In this document: piece after piece, positions 17,291 to 25,496 of the stretch
How the letters are laid out: each line of letters starts with the position of its first letter
Numbering within the stretch: position 1 is the stretch's first letter
Position numbers and translations under genes: made by a program
The notes under the pieces: generated by a model
The model's input: only the letters and a program-made list of their open reading frames with translations
Databases searched by the model: none
What the model was told of the DNA's origin: nothing
From: DASXMT01 sp963781305
GTDB lineage: Bacteria; Actinomycetota; Acidimicrobiia; Acidimicrobiales; RAAP-2
DNA: 64,000 nucleotides
Direction of reading: 5' to 3'
NCBI GenBank assembly: GCA_963781305.1
Contig: CAWAFL010000001.1
Span: 744,001-808,000 of the forward strand

Positions 17291-18118
17291 ATGCTTGACG
17301 ACATGACCGACGCCATCGCCGTCCCCGCCGATCATCCCGTTTTCTGGACGACGGGCGCCGCGCCCGAGGCATACCTGATCGACATGGATGGCGTCCTCCT
17401 CCACGAGTCCACGCTGATACCCGGTGCTGACGCGTTCATCCACAAGCTCCGCGAAGCAAGCCGCAAGTTTCTGGTCCTCACCAACAACTCGATCTATACC
17501 CCTCGCGATCTGCGCGCCCGGCTCATCCGAGCCGGTATCGACGTGCCCACCGGATCCCTGTGGACCTCGGCGCTGGCCACCGCCCAGTTCTTGGACTCGC
17601 AACGGCCGGGAGGAACGGCGCACGCCATCGGCGAGGCCGGCCTGACCACGGCGCTGCACGATGTCGGCTACGTGCTCACCGAGGTGGAACCCGACTATGT
17701 GGTCCTGGGTGAGACCCGTACCTACAGCTTCGAGGCCATCACCCGCGCCATTCGCCTGATCCGTGACGGTGCCCGCTTCATCGCCACCAATCCCGACCCG
17801 ACCGGCTACTCCCCCGAGGGGTTGCTCCCGGCCACCGGGTCAGTGGCCGCGCTGATCACCAGGGCAACGGGGGTGGACCCGTACTTCGTGGGCAAGCCCA
17901 ACCCGTTGATGATGCGCTCGGCGCTGAACCGATTGGGGGCCCACTCCGAGTCGACGGTGATGATCGGCGATCGCATGGATACCGATGTCGTGGCCGGCAT
18001 CGAGGCGGGTTTGCGGACCGTTTTGGTCCTGTCCGGCGTCACCTCGCCCGCCGACATCGACCGCTTCTCCTACCGGCCGACCCACGTGGCGACCTCGGTC
18101 GCCGACATCGCCGTCTGA
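17291..18118 (+). CDS. HAD-IIA family hydrolase (NagD-like phosphatase)
   Basis: Cytoplasmic phosphatase of the NagD/HAD-IIA group, 275 aa. All four HAD motifs are visible: I, YLIDMDGVLL with the nucleophile Asp; II, VLTNNS; the catalytic Lys in FVGKPNPLM; and III/IV, MIGDRMDTDVVAG. A cap domain of C2 type lies between motif II and the Lys. The substrate is probably a nucleotide or sugar phosphate, but it is not determinable. Two starts are possible, ATG at 17291 or 17303; GAGG at 17286 lies very close to the first and far from the second. Confidence 0.9.
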   Translation: MLDDMTDAIAVPADHPVFWTTGAAPEAYLIDMDGVLLHESTLIPGADAFIHKLREASRKFLVLTNNSIYTPRDLRARLIRAGIDVPTGSLWTSALATAQFLDSQRPGGTAHAIGEAGLTTALHDVGYVLTEVEPDYVVLGETRTYSFEAITRAIRLIRDGARFIATNPDPTGYSPEGLLPATGSVAALITRATGVDPYFVGKPNPLMMRSALNRLGAHSESTVMIGDRMDTDVVAGIEAGLRTVLVLSGVTSPADIDRFSYRPTHVATSVADIAV

Positions 18119-18159
18119 CCGACGCTGTCTGATCAACGCTCGCCGGCCGGAGAGGGTTG

Positions 18160-19323
18160 TCAGCTACAGCCGTCGACCCAGGGCGCCTCGCCATCGAGAG
18201 AGTAGAGGGTCACGGCCATGGTGTCCTGGTCAGCCTTGGACGCCAGGTTGGGCGGCACGCCCACCAGATCGGGTCGACCGGCCGCCTCGGCTGCCTCGTT
18301 CCAGCTCGCTTGGCTGAACTGGAAGGCCCCCATGTACTCGCCGTTGGGCGAAACGGCACCGTAGTTGCCGCCCGACTCGTGCTGGACGACGCACTGCAGG
18401 AAGGGGTTCAGGGCGGGGTCCGTTGAGTTGCCCGATGGGGCGGGGGCTGGAGCCGGAGATGGCGCCGGAGTTGTCGCTGCAGGAGCTTGTGTTTGAGTCG
18501 GCGCTTGGGTTTGGGCCGGGGCTTGGGTTTGGGCCGGGGCTTGGGTAGTCGAGGGTGCGTGGCTCACCGAGGCGGCCGCTTGAGCCTTGGCCGTCGCCTC
18601 ATTCTGTGCCGCCTGGACTGCAGCGGCGGCCGCAGCAGCCTGGGCCGCCTGCTGTTGGGCCACGGCCGTGGCCAGTTGCCCGGTCACCTGAGCCTGTTGG
18701 GCTTCCATCTGTGCCTGGGTGCTCTGGGCCTGCTGGAGGGACTGGGCCTGGTTTGCTTTGGTCGCCTGGTCCTGTGCCTGCTGCTGCGCCAATGCGGCCT
18801 GCTGGGTCTGCAGTGCCTGCTGATGGGTGTGGAGCAAGTCGACCGAGGTCGTGATGGTGCCCACTGCGATGTTGCGGTAGACGCCGCGAACCAACGATGT
18901 CTGCTGGTTGGTGTCGAAGGCATCGACGATCTGGCTGGAGGCATCGGATCCCGCGTTCATGTACGCGGTAAGCGCCTGCGACCGCACCCGCGCTTGGTCC
19001 CGAAGGATCTGCTGTTGATCCTGGGCGATCTGAGCCTGGGTACGGGCGATCACCTGCTCGTCTTGGACGACCTTGACCGAGTCGACGCTGTATTGCTGCT
19101 GGAATGCCCCGATCTGCAGTTGATCCTGGACGAGCTGCTGGGAGATCTGGGTCGCCTGCGCCTTGAGGTCGGAGATCTGGTCTGCCGCCGCGGGTCGGGG
19201 AAGGAAGACCACCGTCGCGGTGATCGCTGTGACGAGAGCCAGAAGAACCGTGGCCGGCCCTCCCGTCCGGTGCCTCGATGTCACGTCTGGCTTCGCCGTC
19301 GAGTACTGCCCGACGTCTGTCAC
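18160..19323 (-). CDS. Secreted Rpf-like transglycosylase with long coiled coil
   Basis: A 387-aa exported cell-wall protein. The N terminus has a signal/anchor helix (about residues 23-47, ending near AAADQISDL). A Gln/Ala-rich coiled coil follows (about 48-260), then a low-complexity QAPAQT linker and a C-terminal transglycosylase-like domain of the resuscitation-promoting-factor type. In that domain QCVVQHESGGNY holds the catalytic Glu, and GAFQFSQASWNEAA follows. Such proteins cleave peptidoglycan glycan strands during growth or division. The coiled coil resembles the N-terminal regions of RipA/PcsB hydrolases. Confidence 0.9.
   Translation of the reverse strand: MTDVGQYSTAKPDVTSRHRTGGPATVLLALVTAITATVVFLPRPAAADQISDLKAQATQISQQLVQDQLQIGAFQQQYSVDSVKVVQDEQVIARTQAQIAQDQQQILRDQARVRSQALTAYMNAGSDASSQIVDAFDTNQQTSLVRGVYRNIAVGTITTSVDLLHTHQQALQTQQAALAQQQAQDQATKANQAQSLQQAQSTQAQMEAQQAQVTGQLATAVAQQQAAQAAAAAAAVQAAQNEATAKAQAAASVSHAPSTTQAPAQTQAPAQTQAPTQTQAPAATTPAPSPAPAPAPSGNSTDPALNPFLQCVVQHESGGNYGAVSPNGEYMGAFQFSQASWNEAAEAAGRPDLVGVPPNLASKADQDTMAVTLYSLDGEAPWVDGCS
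18485..18546. repeat. 18-bp tandem repeats encoding a QAPAQT linker
   Basis: Two exact copies of GCTTGGGTTTGGGCCGGG (18503-18520 and 18521-18538) are flanked by one degenerate copy and one partial copy. They encode repeated Gln-Ala-Pro-Ala-Gln-Thr units in the hinge between the coiled coil and the catalytic domain of the Rpf-like protein. Confidence 0.85.
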
Positions 19324-19384
19324 AAGGGTTTCGAACTTAGCGGTTCAATGGCAGGCACGCAAGGGGCAGCGCTCCGACCAGGTA

Positions 19385-20545
19385 TTACTGGTCGAGGACC
19401 CCGGCCAGGGCCAGCTCTGGCTCGCCCTGCGCCTCTGCTCGGCCGCGAGCCCGGGCCGCCTCGAGGTCCCACTTCTCCTCGACGTTCCCCACGCGCCAGA
19501 CCACGAGGGCGACGATCCAGGTGAGTGCGAACAAACCGACGATGACGAACCCAGCGGTGTTGATGTTGAAGGCCTGCATGAAATCCCAGAACCCTCCGTG
19601 CAAGTTGGCCTCTTGGGCCACGAGGCCGACGATCTCGATGGTCCCGACGAAAAAGGCTACGAAGACCGACAGCCCGGTCATGGTCAGGTTGTAATAGACC
19701 TTGCGGATCGGTTTGGCGAAGGCCCAGTCGTAGGCGAAGTTCATGAAACAGCCGTCGAGCGTGTCGAACAGGCTCATACCGGCGGCAAAGAGAAGAGGAA
19801 GGGACAAGACGGCATAGAAGGGAAGGCCACCCACCACGGCCGATCCGGCCAGTACCAACAATGCGATCTCGGTGGCCGTATCGAACCCCAAGCCGAAGAG
19901 CACGCCTATCGGGTACATCTTCCACGGCGTGTCGATCCGACGGGCGTATCCTCCGAAGAATCGGTTCATCAAGCCCCGGCTGTTGAGCTGGCGCTCCAGT
20001 TCCTCGTCGTCGTACTTCCCGTGCCGCATCTCCTTGAACACCTTGACGATCGAGACGAGGACCACCACGTTGAGCGCGGCGATCAGGTAAAGGAACGTCC
20101 CCGACACCGACGTCCCCACCACTCCGGTGATCCGGTGCAGGGAAGAAGAGCCGTTCTTCACCGCGCCGTTCACGGCGCGGACTCCAAAGTTCAAGACGAT
20201 GGCCAGAACGAACACGACGGACGAGTGACCGAGGGAGAAGAAGAACCCCACACTCACCGGGCGCTGGCCATCGCTGATCAATTTGCGCGTGGTGTTGTCG
20301 ATGGCAGCAATGTGATCGGCGTCGAAGGCGTGACGCATGCCCAGGGTGTAGGCCAGGATCCCGGTACCGAAGCCAAAGATCTCTGTCTTGTTCACGTGAT
20401 AGTGGCCACCGACTGCCGCGGCCAAGAGCCCCCAGCCCACGACGTTGAGGGCAATGACCACCGCGGCCATGCCCCCCACCCGGGCCCATTCGTTGGGGCT
20501 GAGGCCGTGACGAATCTTGGCCAGACGGACCCGAGGGTCGGTCAT
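19385..20545 (-). CDS. NiCoT family nickel/cobalt transporter
   Basis: High-affinity Ni2+/Co2+ permease (HoxN/NixA/NicT type), 386 aa with about eight transmembrane helices. The signature GMRHAFDADHIAAIDNTTR (about residues 68-86) in helix II and GFFFSLGHSSVV (about 98-109) in helix III are the metal-selectivity elements of the family. LGFDTATEIALL and AGMSLFDTLDG are the two further family motifs. GGGAGGAG precedes the ATG. No nickel enzyme genes occur in the window. A dyad overlapping the predicted -35 box upstream suggests metal control. Confidence 0.95.
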   Translation of the reverse strand: MTDPRVRLAKIRHGLSPNEWARVGGMAAVVIALNVVGWGLLAAAVGGHYHVNKTEIFGFGTGILAYTLGMRHAFDADHIAAIDNTTRKLISDGQRPVSVGFFFSLGHSSVVFVLAIVLNFGVRAVNGAVKNGSSSLHRITGVVGTSVSGTFLYLIAALNVVVLVSIVKVFKEMRHGKYDDEELERQLNSRGLMNRFFGGYARRIDTPWKMYPIGVLFGLGFDTATEIALLVLAGSAVVGGLPFYAVLSLPLLFAAGMSLFDTLDGCFMNFAYDWAFAKPIRKVYYNLTMTGLSVFVAFFVGTIEIVGLVAQEANLHGGFWDFMQAFNINTAGFVIVGLFALTWIVALVVWRVGNVEEKWDLEAARARGRAEAQGEPELALAGVLDQ

Positions 20546-20607
20546 GTTCAGCTCCTCCCAGGTTCATGGTCCACCGGTCCGGCGCGAGCTGGACCCCATC
20601 AGCGATC

Positions 20608-20637
20608 ACCTTAGGAGAAGGTGCGAATGACTTGCAA
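20608..20637 (-). promoter_or_regulatory. Predicted promoter with Fur-family-like operator for the nickel transporter
   Basis: On the minus strand a -35-like TTGCAA (20637-20632) and -10-like TAAGGT (20613-20608) are 18 bases apart. An imperfect dyad, TGCGAATGACTTGCA on the plus strand (20622-20636), overlaps the -35 region. It resembles the TTGCAA-N5-TTGCAA boxes bound by the nickel-responsive Fur-family repressor Nur. Its site, about 80 bases before the NicT start, is where a repressor would act. Confidence 0.5.
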
Positions 20638-20673
20638 CAGCTACCAGCACGCAGTAGTGGCCCCAACCGGAGG

Positions 20674-21360
20674 TCAGTCGAGCGCCCTGCCGGACCCAGC
20701 CGGCGCCGCGGCCACACGGGCCGCCACGATGACCGAGCCGAGGGCGGTCAGGACCACGGCCGGCGCCGCCCTTGGCACCTCCACCACGAGCACACCGGCC
20801 GCCACGGCGCCGACGACCAGGGCGGCGATCACCGCGATATTGCGTCGCTGGCCGGCCCAGCCATGGCCAGCAGCCACTGCGCTGACCAGGTTGGTCAGCG
20901 TGGCGGTCATATAGGTGCTCGACAGACCCGGATCGGCCAGCGCTCGCACGGCCGCGCTCTGGATGCCCATGGCCAGCGCGGCCATGCCCAACATCAGAAG
21001 CTGGGGATCACCAACGGGGTGTCCACCGACCAGCTCCCATCCGATCGTCACCCCGACGATCAGGGCCAGCTCGATCAGCAAGGCCCCGGTCACCCGAGCC
21101 GGCCAGGTCGAGCGCGCACGACCGGGCTGGCCGGCGACGACGACACCGGCCACGACGCCGACGATGTAGCCGGCCAGGGCCACCCCCACATGGGCGGCCA
21201 ACGAACCGCTCCGGTGGCTGGCGCTCACGCCCAGCAGCACCAGGTTGCCGGTCATCACGCTGGCGAACACGCCACCCATGGCGATGAACCCGATGGCGTC
21301 CATGCCACCCGTGGCCACGGCCAAGGCAACCACCAAGGCATCCCGGCGCTCCGTCGGCAT
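20674..21360 (-). CDS. DUF1275 (YoaK-type) membrane protein
   Basis: A 228-aa inner-membrane protein with about six helices, typical of DUF1275. Family hallmarks are GGMDAIGFIAMGGVFASVMTG near the N terminus, including the conserved FxSVMTGN element, and ALADPGLSSTYMTATLTNL (about residue 140). Function is unknown; some members have been linked to urate or purine stress in other bacteria, but that is not shown here. It is read in the same direction as the nickel transporter, 128 bases upstream, and has a palindrome in its own promoter region. Confidence 0.9.
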   Translation of the reverse strand: MPTERRDALVVALAVATGGMDAIGFIAMGGVFASVMTGNLVLLGVSASHRSGSLAAHVGVALAGYIVGVVAGVVVAGQPGRARSTWPARVTGALLIELALIVGVTIGWELVGGHPVGDPQLLMLGMAALAMGIQSAAVRALADPGLSSTYMTATLTNLVSAVAAGHGWAGQRRNIAVIAALVVGAVAAGVLVVEVPRAAPAVVLTALGSVIVAARVAAAPAGSGRALD

Positions 21361-21484
21361 GCCCGGCTCGTGGCCGGAGCTCAGGTCACCACCTCGGCCG
21401 ACTCGGCCTCGCTCGATTGGCCACGACCCGTCTCTGCCATGTTCCCCCCGCGATCTCGGCGACCAATTTCCAGTTCGGCGCCGA

Positions 21485-21498
21485 CCATAGTCCTATGG
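21485..21498. promoter_or_regulatory. CCATAG-TC-CTATGG dyad upstream of DUF1275 gene
   Basis: A perfect 6-2-6 inverted repeat lies 125 bases upstream of the DUF1275 start, in the 208-base interval before the MMPL gene end. This is a plausible operator, though the binding protein is unknown. Confidence 0.35.
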
Positions 21499-21568
21499 CG
21501 CGACCCCGTCCGGATTTCAAGAGCCGATCGGCTCAGCATGGAGCAGCGAGGCGGACGGCCCCATTCCG

Positions 21569-23836
21569 CTATCCCCCAGTGCGGGCGCCCGACCCGGTCA
21601 GGACCCGGCCGTCCGGCGTCGATGGCCCGGTGTCGCCGTCGGTCTCGACCTCGACACCGAAGCTGGGGACGATGCGATCGAGCCAGGAGGGCATGTACCA
21701 GTTGGCCCGACCCAGCAGCTCCATGACCGATGGAACCAGGATCATACGGACGATGGTGGCATCGATGAAGATCGAGGCGGCCAGACCGAGGCCGAACACC
21801 TTTAGCACCCGCAACGGATCACCGATCACGAACGAACCGAAGACACAGATCATGATGGCCGCCGCCGCGGTGATGACGCGGGCCGTCTTGGCCAGCCCGT
21901 CGGCCACCGCGGTCGCGTTGTCTCCCGTCCGCCGCCACTCCTCTCGGATACGCGACAAGAGGAAGACCTCATAGTCCATGGACAGGCCGAACAGGATGGT
22001 GAACATCATGAGCGGGATCCACGGATCGATAGGGCCGGTGGAGCCGATACCGATGAGGGACCCGAGCCAGCCCCATTGGAAGACGGCCACGATCACCCCA
22101 TACCCGGCCGCGGCGGACAGGATGTTCATGATGGCGGCCTTGACGGGAATGACCACCGAACGGAACACGGCCATCAACAGGAGGAAGGCCAGCACGATGA
22201 CACCACCGATGACCCAGAAGAGCTTGGTTGACAAGTAATTCGACGCGTCGACGCTGGCAGCGGTCTCCCCGCCGACAAGGGCGGTGACACCGGTTCCCGC
22301 CGTGGCCCGCGGGATGACGTCGCTCCGGAGATGGGTGACCAGTTGTGCCGTCTCCGCCGCCTGGGGCGAGCCGGTTGGGTAGGCGATGATCACCCCGGTG
22401 TTGCCTGCCGCATTGACCTGAGCCGGCACGGCGAAGGCCACTCCCGGCGTGGCCCGGATGGTGGCATCGAGTCGATCCAAGGAGGCCTGGCCCCCGCTGG
22501 GCGGGAGCTTCGCCGCGATGACCAGGGGCCCGTTGAACCCGGGACCGAACCCCTCGGCCAAGAGGTCGAAGGCCTGGCGGGTGGTGAGTGATGTCGGGTC
22601 ATTGCCGGCGTCGGTGAAGGCCAGGCGCATCGAGAACAGCGGGATGGCCAGCACCACCAGGACCAAGAGTGCGCTCAAGGCCGACGACCATCGATGGCGC
22701 TGGATCATGCGGCTCCAGCGGTACCAGAAGCCTCGTTGTGAGGGGACGGATCCGGACTGCAGCAGGCCGGGCACGTGGAGCTTGTCGATGGCCTTGCCGG
22801 CAAAGCCGAGCATGGCCGGCAACAGCGTGAGGGCCGCGGTCATGACCAGCACGACGGCGGCGATGGCACCGACGGCCAGTCCCTGCATGAAGGGGAGGTT
22901 GACGATGAAGAGCCCGAGCAGCGAGATGATCACCGTGCACCCGGCGAAGAGCACGGCCCGACCCGACGTGGCCAGGGCCAGCACCGCCGCCGCCTTCGGC
23001 TCCCTGCCCTCGTGGAGGCCCTGCCGGTATCGGGTGACGATGAAGAGGGCGTAGTCGATGCCCACGCCCAAGCCGATCATGGCCAGCATCTCAGGGGCGA
23101 AGGTGGGCACGTTCAGGATGTGGCTCACCAGGTCCTCGACGGCAAAGCCGATGGCGATGCCGAACAGCGCGGTGAGTATGGGCAGACCCATGGCCACCAG
23201 GGATCCGAAGGCGATGAGCATGATGATCATGGCGGCGAAAATGCCGAAGCCCTCGCTGGAGCCAGGCGCCGGGGAGACCGCGGTGGAGATCACCTGGCCG
23301 CCCAGCGCCACGTGCAGGTCGGGGGTGGCAAAGGACTTGGCCGTGTTGATGACCCGGTTCACCGTGGCGGCGGCGATGGCCGCCTGATCCTGGTCGAACT
23401 GCACGGTCGCGAAGGCGATGTGGCCACCCGCTGAGATCTGGTGAGTGGCCTGTGGGCTGAACGGGCTGACCACGCCGGAGACGTGCGGGAGGGACCGGAG
23501 GGCGGTTGCCATCTTCGTCGTGGTCGCCACCGTTGCCGGGCTGGTCACCGGTCCCGCGGTGTGGATCACCACATCGGCGGTGGTCCCCGCCGTCTGGGGG
23601 AAGCGGGCCGCCAGGATGTTCTGCACCTGCTGGGAGGGGGAGTTCCCAGAGGAGAAGTTGTCCTGGAAGCGACTCCCGAAGCCCTGAGCCAACACAGTGA
23701 TGGCCACCAGACCGCCGATCCACAGCACGAGGACGAGCCGGCGGCGTTCGTAGCTCCAGCCTGCTAGCCGGCCGAGGAAGCTTCGTTCGGCCGAGTTGAT
23801 CGACTCCGGACCAGGGGCGCGGGAGCTATAATTCAT
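21569..23836 (-). CDS. MMPL/RND family transporter
   Basis: A 755-aa membrane protein of the MMPL group, which in actinobacteria exports lipids or drugs. Two repeats of one transmembrane helix, a large periplasmic domain (about 60-190 and 415-550) and a five- to six-helix bundle are visible. Helix 4 carries LGVGIDYALFIVTRYRQ and the second repeat FGLSMDYEVFLLSRIREEW, the GxxxDY proton-relay motifs of the family. I chose ATG at 23836; a GTG lies one codon upstream. The start overlaps a dyad and faces a divergent TetR gene, which suggests direct control. Confidence 0.93.
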   Translation of the reverse strand: MNYSSRAPGPESINSAERSFLGRLAGWSYERRRLVLVLWIGGLVAITVLAQGFGSRFQDNFSSGNSPSQQVQNILAARFPQTAGTTADVVIHTAGPVTSPATVATTTKMATALRSLPHVSGVVSPFSPQATHQISAGGHIAFATVQFDQDQAAIAAATVNRVINTAKSFATPDLHVALGGQVISTAVSPAPGSSEGFGIFAAMIIMLIAFGSLVAMGLPILTALFGIAIGFAVEDLVSHILNVPTFAPEMLAMIGLGVGIDYALFIVTRYRQGLHEGREPKAAAVLALATSGRAVLFAGCTVIISLLGLFIVNLPFMQGLAVGAIAAVVLVMTAALTLLPAMLGFAGKAIDKLHVPGLLQSGSVPSQRGFWYRWSRMIQRHRWSSALSALLVLVVLAIPLFSMRLAFTDAGNDPTSLTTRQAFDLLAEGFGPGFNGPLVIAAKLPPSGGQASLDRLDATIRATPGVAFAVPAQVNAAGNTGVIIAYPTGSPQAAETAQLVTHLRSDVIPRATAGTGVTALVGGETAASVDASNYLSTKLFWVIGGVIVLAFLLLMAVFRSVVIPVKAAIMNILSAAAGYGVIVAVFQWGWLGSLIGIGSTGPIDPWIPLMMFTILFGLSMDYEVFLLSRIREEWRRTGDNATAVADGLAKTARVITAAAAIMICVFGSFVIGDPLRVLKVFGLGLAASIFIDATIVRMILVPSVMELLGRANWYMPSWLDRIVPSFGVEVETDGDTGPSTPDGRVLTGSGARTGG

Positions 23837-23845
23837 CACTGATGA
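23827..23845. promoter_or_regulatory. TATAAT box and 13-bp dyad between MMPL and TetR genes
   Basis: TCATCACTGATGA (23833-23845) is a perfect 6-1-6 inverted repeat that covers the start codon of the MMPL gene. A consensus TATAAT (23827-23832) on the plus strand abuts it and could serve as the -10 of the TetR gene, whose ATG is at 23868. The stretch is AT-rich against its surroundings. A TetR-family repressor bound here would block both genes. Confidence 0.55.
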
Positions 23846-23867
23846 CTTTTATCACATTCCTGCTGTC

Positions 23868-24509
23868 ATGGGAACCCCCCTTCCTCTCCACCGCGCCGGT
23901 GGTCGGCTAGTGGTGCCGACCGGCCGACGGCCGGGCAATTCGACTACCCGCGAAGAGATCCTGGCCGCCGCTCGGGCCTGTTTCGCCGAGCGCGGCTACG
24001 CCGACACCAGCTTGCGCGCCGTCGCCCGACGCAGCCAGGTCGATCCCGCCCTGGTGCACCATTACTTCACCGACAAGGCCACCTTGTTCATGCACACCAT
24101 GCAGCTGCCCATGGACCCCCGCCGGGTGGCGGAGACGGCGAGGGGAGACGGCCCGTTCAACGGTGAGCGGGTGGTCGAGGGCTTCCTGGCCCAGTGGGAA
24201 CACGGGCCCAAGCCGTACACGGCGTTCGTCACCCTGGCCCAAGCCATGTGCGCCTCGACCGAGGTCGCTGACGCCGTTCGGGAGTTCCTGGCCGAACGGC
24301 TCCCGGCACACGGCCCCGCGGGCGAGGATCCCGCTCTGTCCCGACGGCGTCGCAGCCTCGTCTCCTCCCAACTGGTCGGTCTGGCCTGGACCCGCTACGT
24401 GGTGCGCATGGAACCACTGGCCTCGGCCAGCCGAGCCGAGGTGGCCGCGTGGGCTGGGCCGACCATCGATCGCTACGCCAGGGGCGAGCTCCCCGGGAAC
24501 GCCGGCTAG
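23868..24509 (+). CDS. TetR family transcriptional regulator
   Basis: A 213-aa repressor-type regulator. The N-terminal helix-turn-helix runs STTREEILAAARACFAERGY through LRAVARRSQVDPALVHHYFTDKATLF (about residues 24-70); the ligand-binding C-terminal domain resembles the TetR_C_17 group, with SQLVGLAWTRYVVRMEPLA near residue 165. It is divergent from the MMPL transporter with a 31-base gap containing a dyad. Control of that transporter and of itself is the natural inference. Its stop overlaps the end of the convergent BrkB gene by four bases. Confidence 0.92.
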   Translation: MGTPLPLHRAGGRLVVPTGRRPGNSTTREEILAAARACFAERGYADTSLRAVARRSQVDPALVHHYFTDKATLFMHTMQLPMDPRRVAETARGDGPFNGERVVEGFLAQWEHGPKPYTAFVTLAQAMCASTEVADAVREFLAERLPAHGPAGEDPALSRRRRSLVSSQLVGLAWTRYVVRMEPLASASRAEVAAWAGPTIDRYARGELPGNAG

Positions 24510-25447
24510 GGCGCCGGTTGCGTCGTGGTCGTCGGCGCGCCGCTCAGCTCCAGGTCGCGATCAACCCGTTCGGCAGGTGCGTCGGTCTTCTTGTCCTCCC
24601 GCAGTGGCCGCGGCCAGAGATGGCGATCCAGGACCACGTTCAGCTCGGCCGCGTACATGCTGATCTTGGCCAGGATGAGCAGGAACCCGACCAGACCGAT
24701 GACGACGGCGAACTGGCCGTAGGTCTCCGAGCTGTTCCGGATCTGATGGGCGACCAGTCCCGATCCGACGGTGATGAGGGCGGTGAAACCGATGGCCGCG
24801 GCGATGGCCCCCGGCAGCAGGGATCGGGTCCTGACCGCCTTCGGGGTCAGGACCCGGAAGGCGACGGCATAGGAAAGGATGTTGATGACCACCATGGCCA
24901 AAATGACGGGAACACGGACGGCATAGGTCCGAGCTCCAGCGGTGGCCACGGCGCCCAACGCGGCGTTCGCCACGAAAGAGCCACCGATGACGACCAGGGC
25001 TCCGATGCTTCGTCCCAGCCGCGCCAGGAAGCGGGGCAGCTCCTTTTTTGGGATGTCCCAGACTTTGGCCATTGCTCGTTGGGCCGTCTGAGTCACGCCT
25101 TGGGCCCCGTAGACGAGCAGGACCAGGCCCACGACCAGGCCGGCGACGTTGCCGTGCAGCCGGCTCGATCCCTTGGCCGGGTTGAACTCGGATCCGATCA
25201 CGGGGAACTGGTGCAGGGTGGAGACGATCCCGTTGCCGAGCGACGCGGCCCCGACGAAGCCGAAGATGGTGACCACGACCAACAGCAGCGGGTAAATGGA
25301 CGTGAACCCGTACCAACCTAGGCCGACGACCAGGTCGTTGGCCTGATCGTCGCCGAACTTCTTGATCACGGCATAGGTGGGGGCGGCCACGCGGTTGTGC
25401 TGTTGCCATTGGTCGGTGCGGTCAACGACCCGGTCGAGTGCCTTCAT
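24506..25447 (-). CDS. YihY/BrkB family inner-membrane protein
   Basis: A 313-aa polytopic protein of the YihY/virulence factor BrkB family (formerly UPF0761), with about six helices. The conserved early segment GLGWYGFTSIYPLLLVVVTI (about residue 45) and MYAAELNVVLDRHLWPRPLR near the C terminus are visible. The cytoplasmic tail ends in a Thr/Pro-rich stretch. Function is not settled; a transport role has been suggested for relatives. The ATG at 25447 starts the homologous region. The gene is convergent with TetR, and P450 and SDR genes lie upstream on the same strand. Confidence 0.9.
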   Translation of the reverse strand: MKALDRVVDRTDQWQQHNRVAAPTYAVIKKFGDDQANDLVVGLGWYGFTSIYPLLLVVVTIFGFVGAASLGNGIVSTLHQFPVIGSEFNPAKGSSRLHGNVAGLVVGLVLLVYGAQGVTQTAQRAMAKVWDIPKKELPRFLARLGRSIGALVVIGGSFVANAALGAVATAGARTYAVRVPVILAMVVINILSYAVAFRVLTPKAVRTRSLLPGAIAAAIGFTALITVGSGLVAHQIRNSSETYGQFAVVIGLVGFLLILAKISMYAAELNVVLDRHLWPRPLREDKKTDAPAERVDRDLELSGAPTTTTQPAP

Positions 25448-25496
25448 CCCACAGTCTTTCCCCCATGGACGACGATTCAAGCGTCGCCCGTCGGCG

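Noticed and set aside
22775..23434. Plus-strand frame opposite MMPL
   Set aside because: It is an antisense shadow of the clear MMPL protein, with His/Gly/Asp-rich content typical of such shadows.
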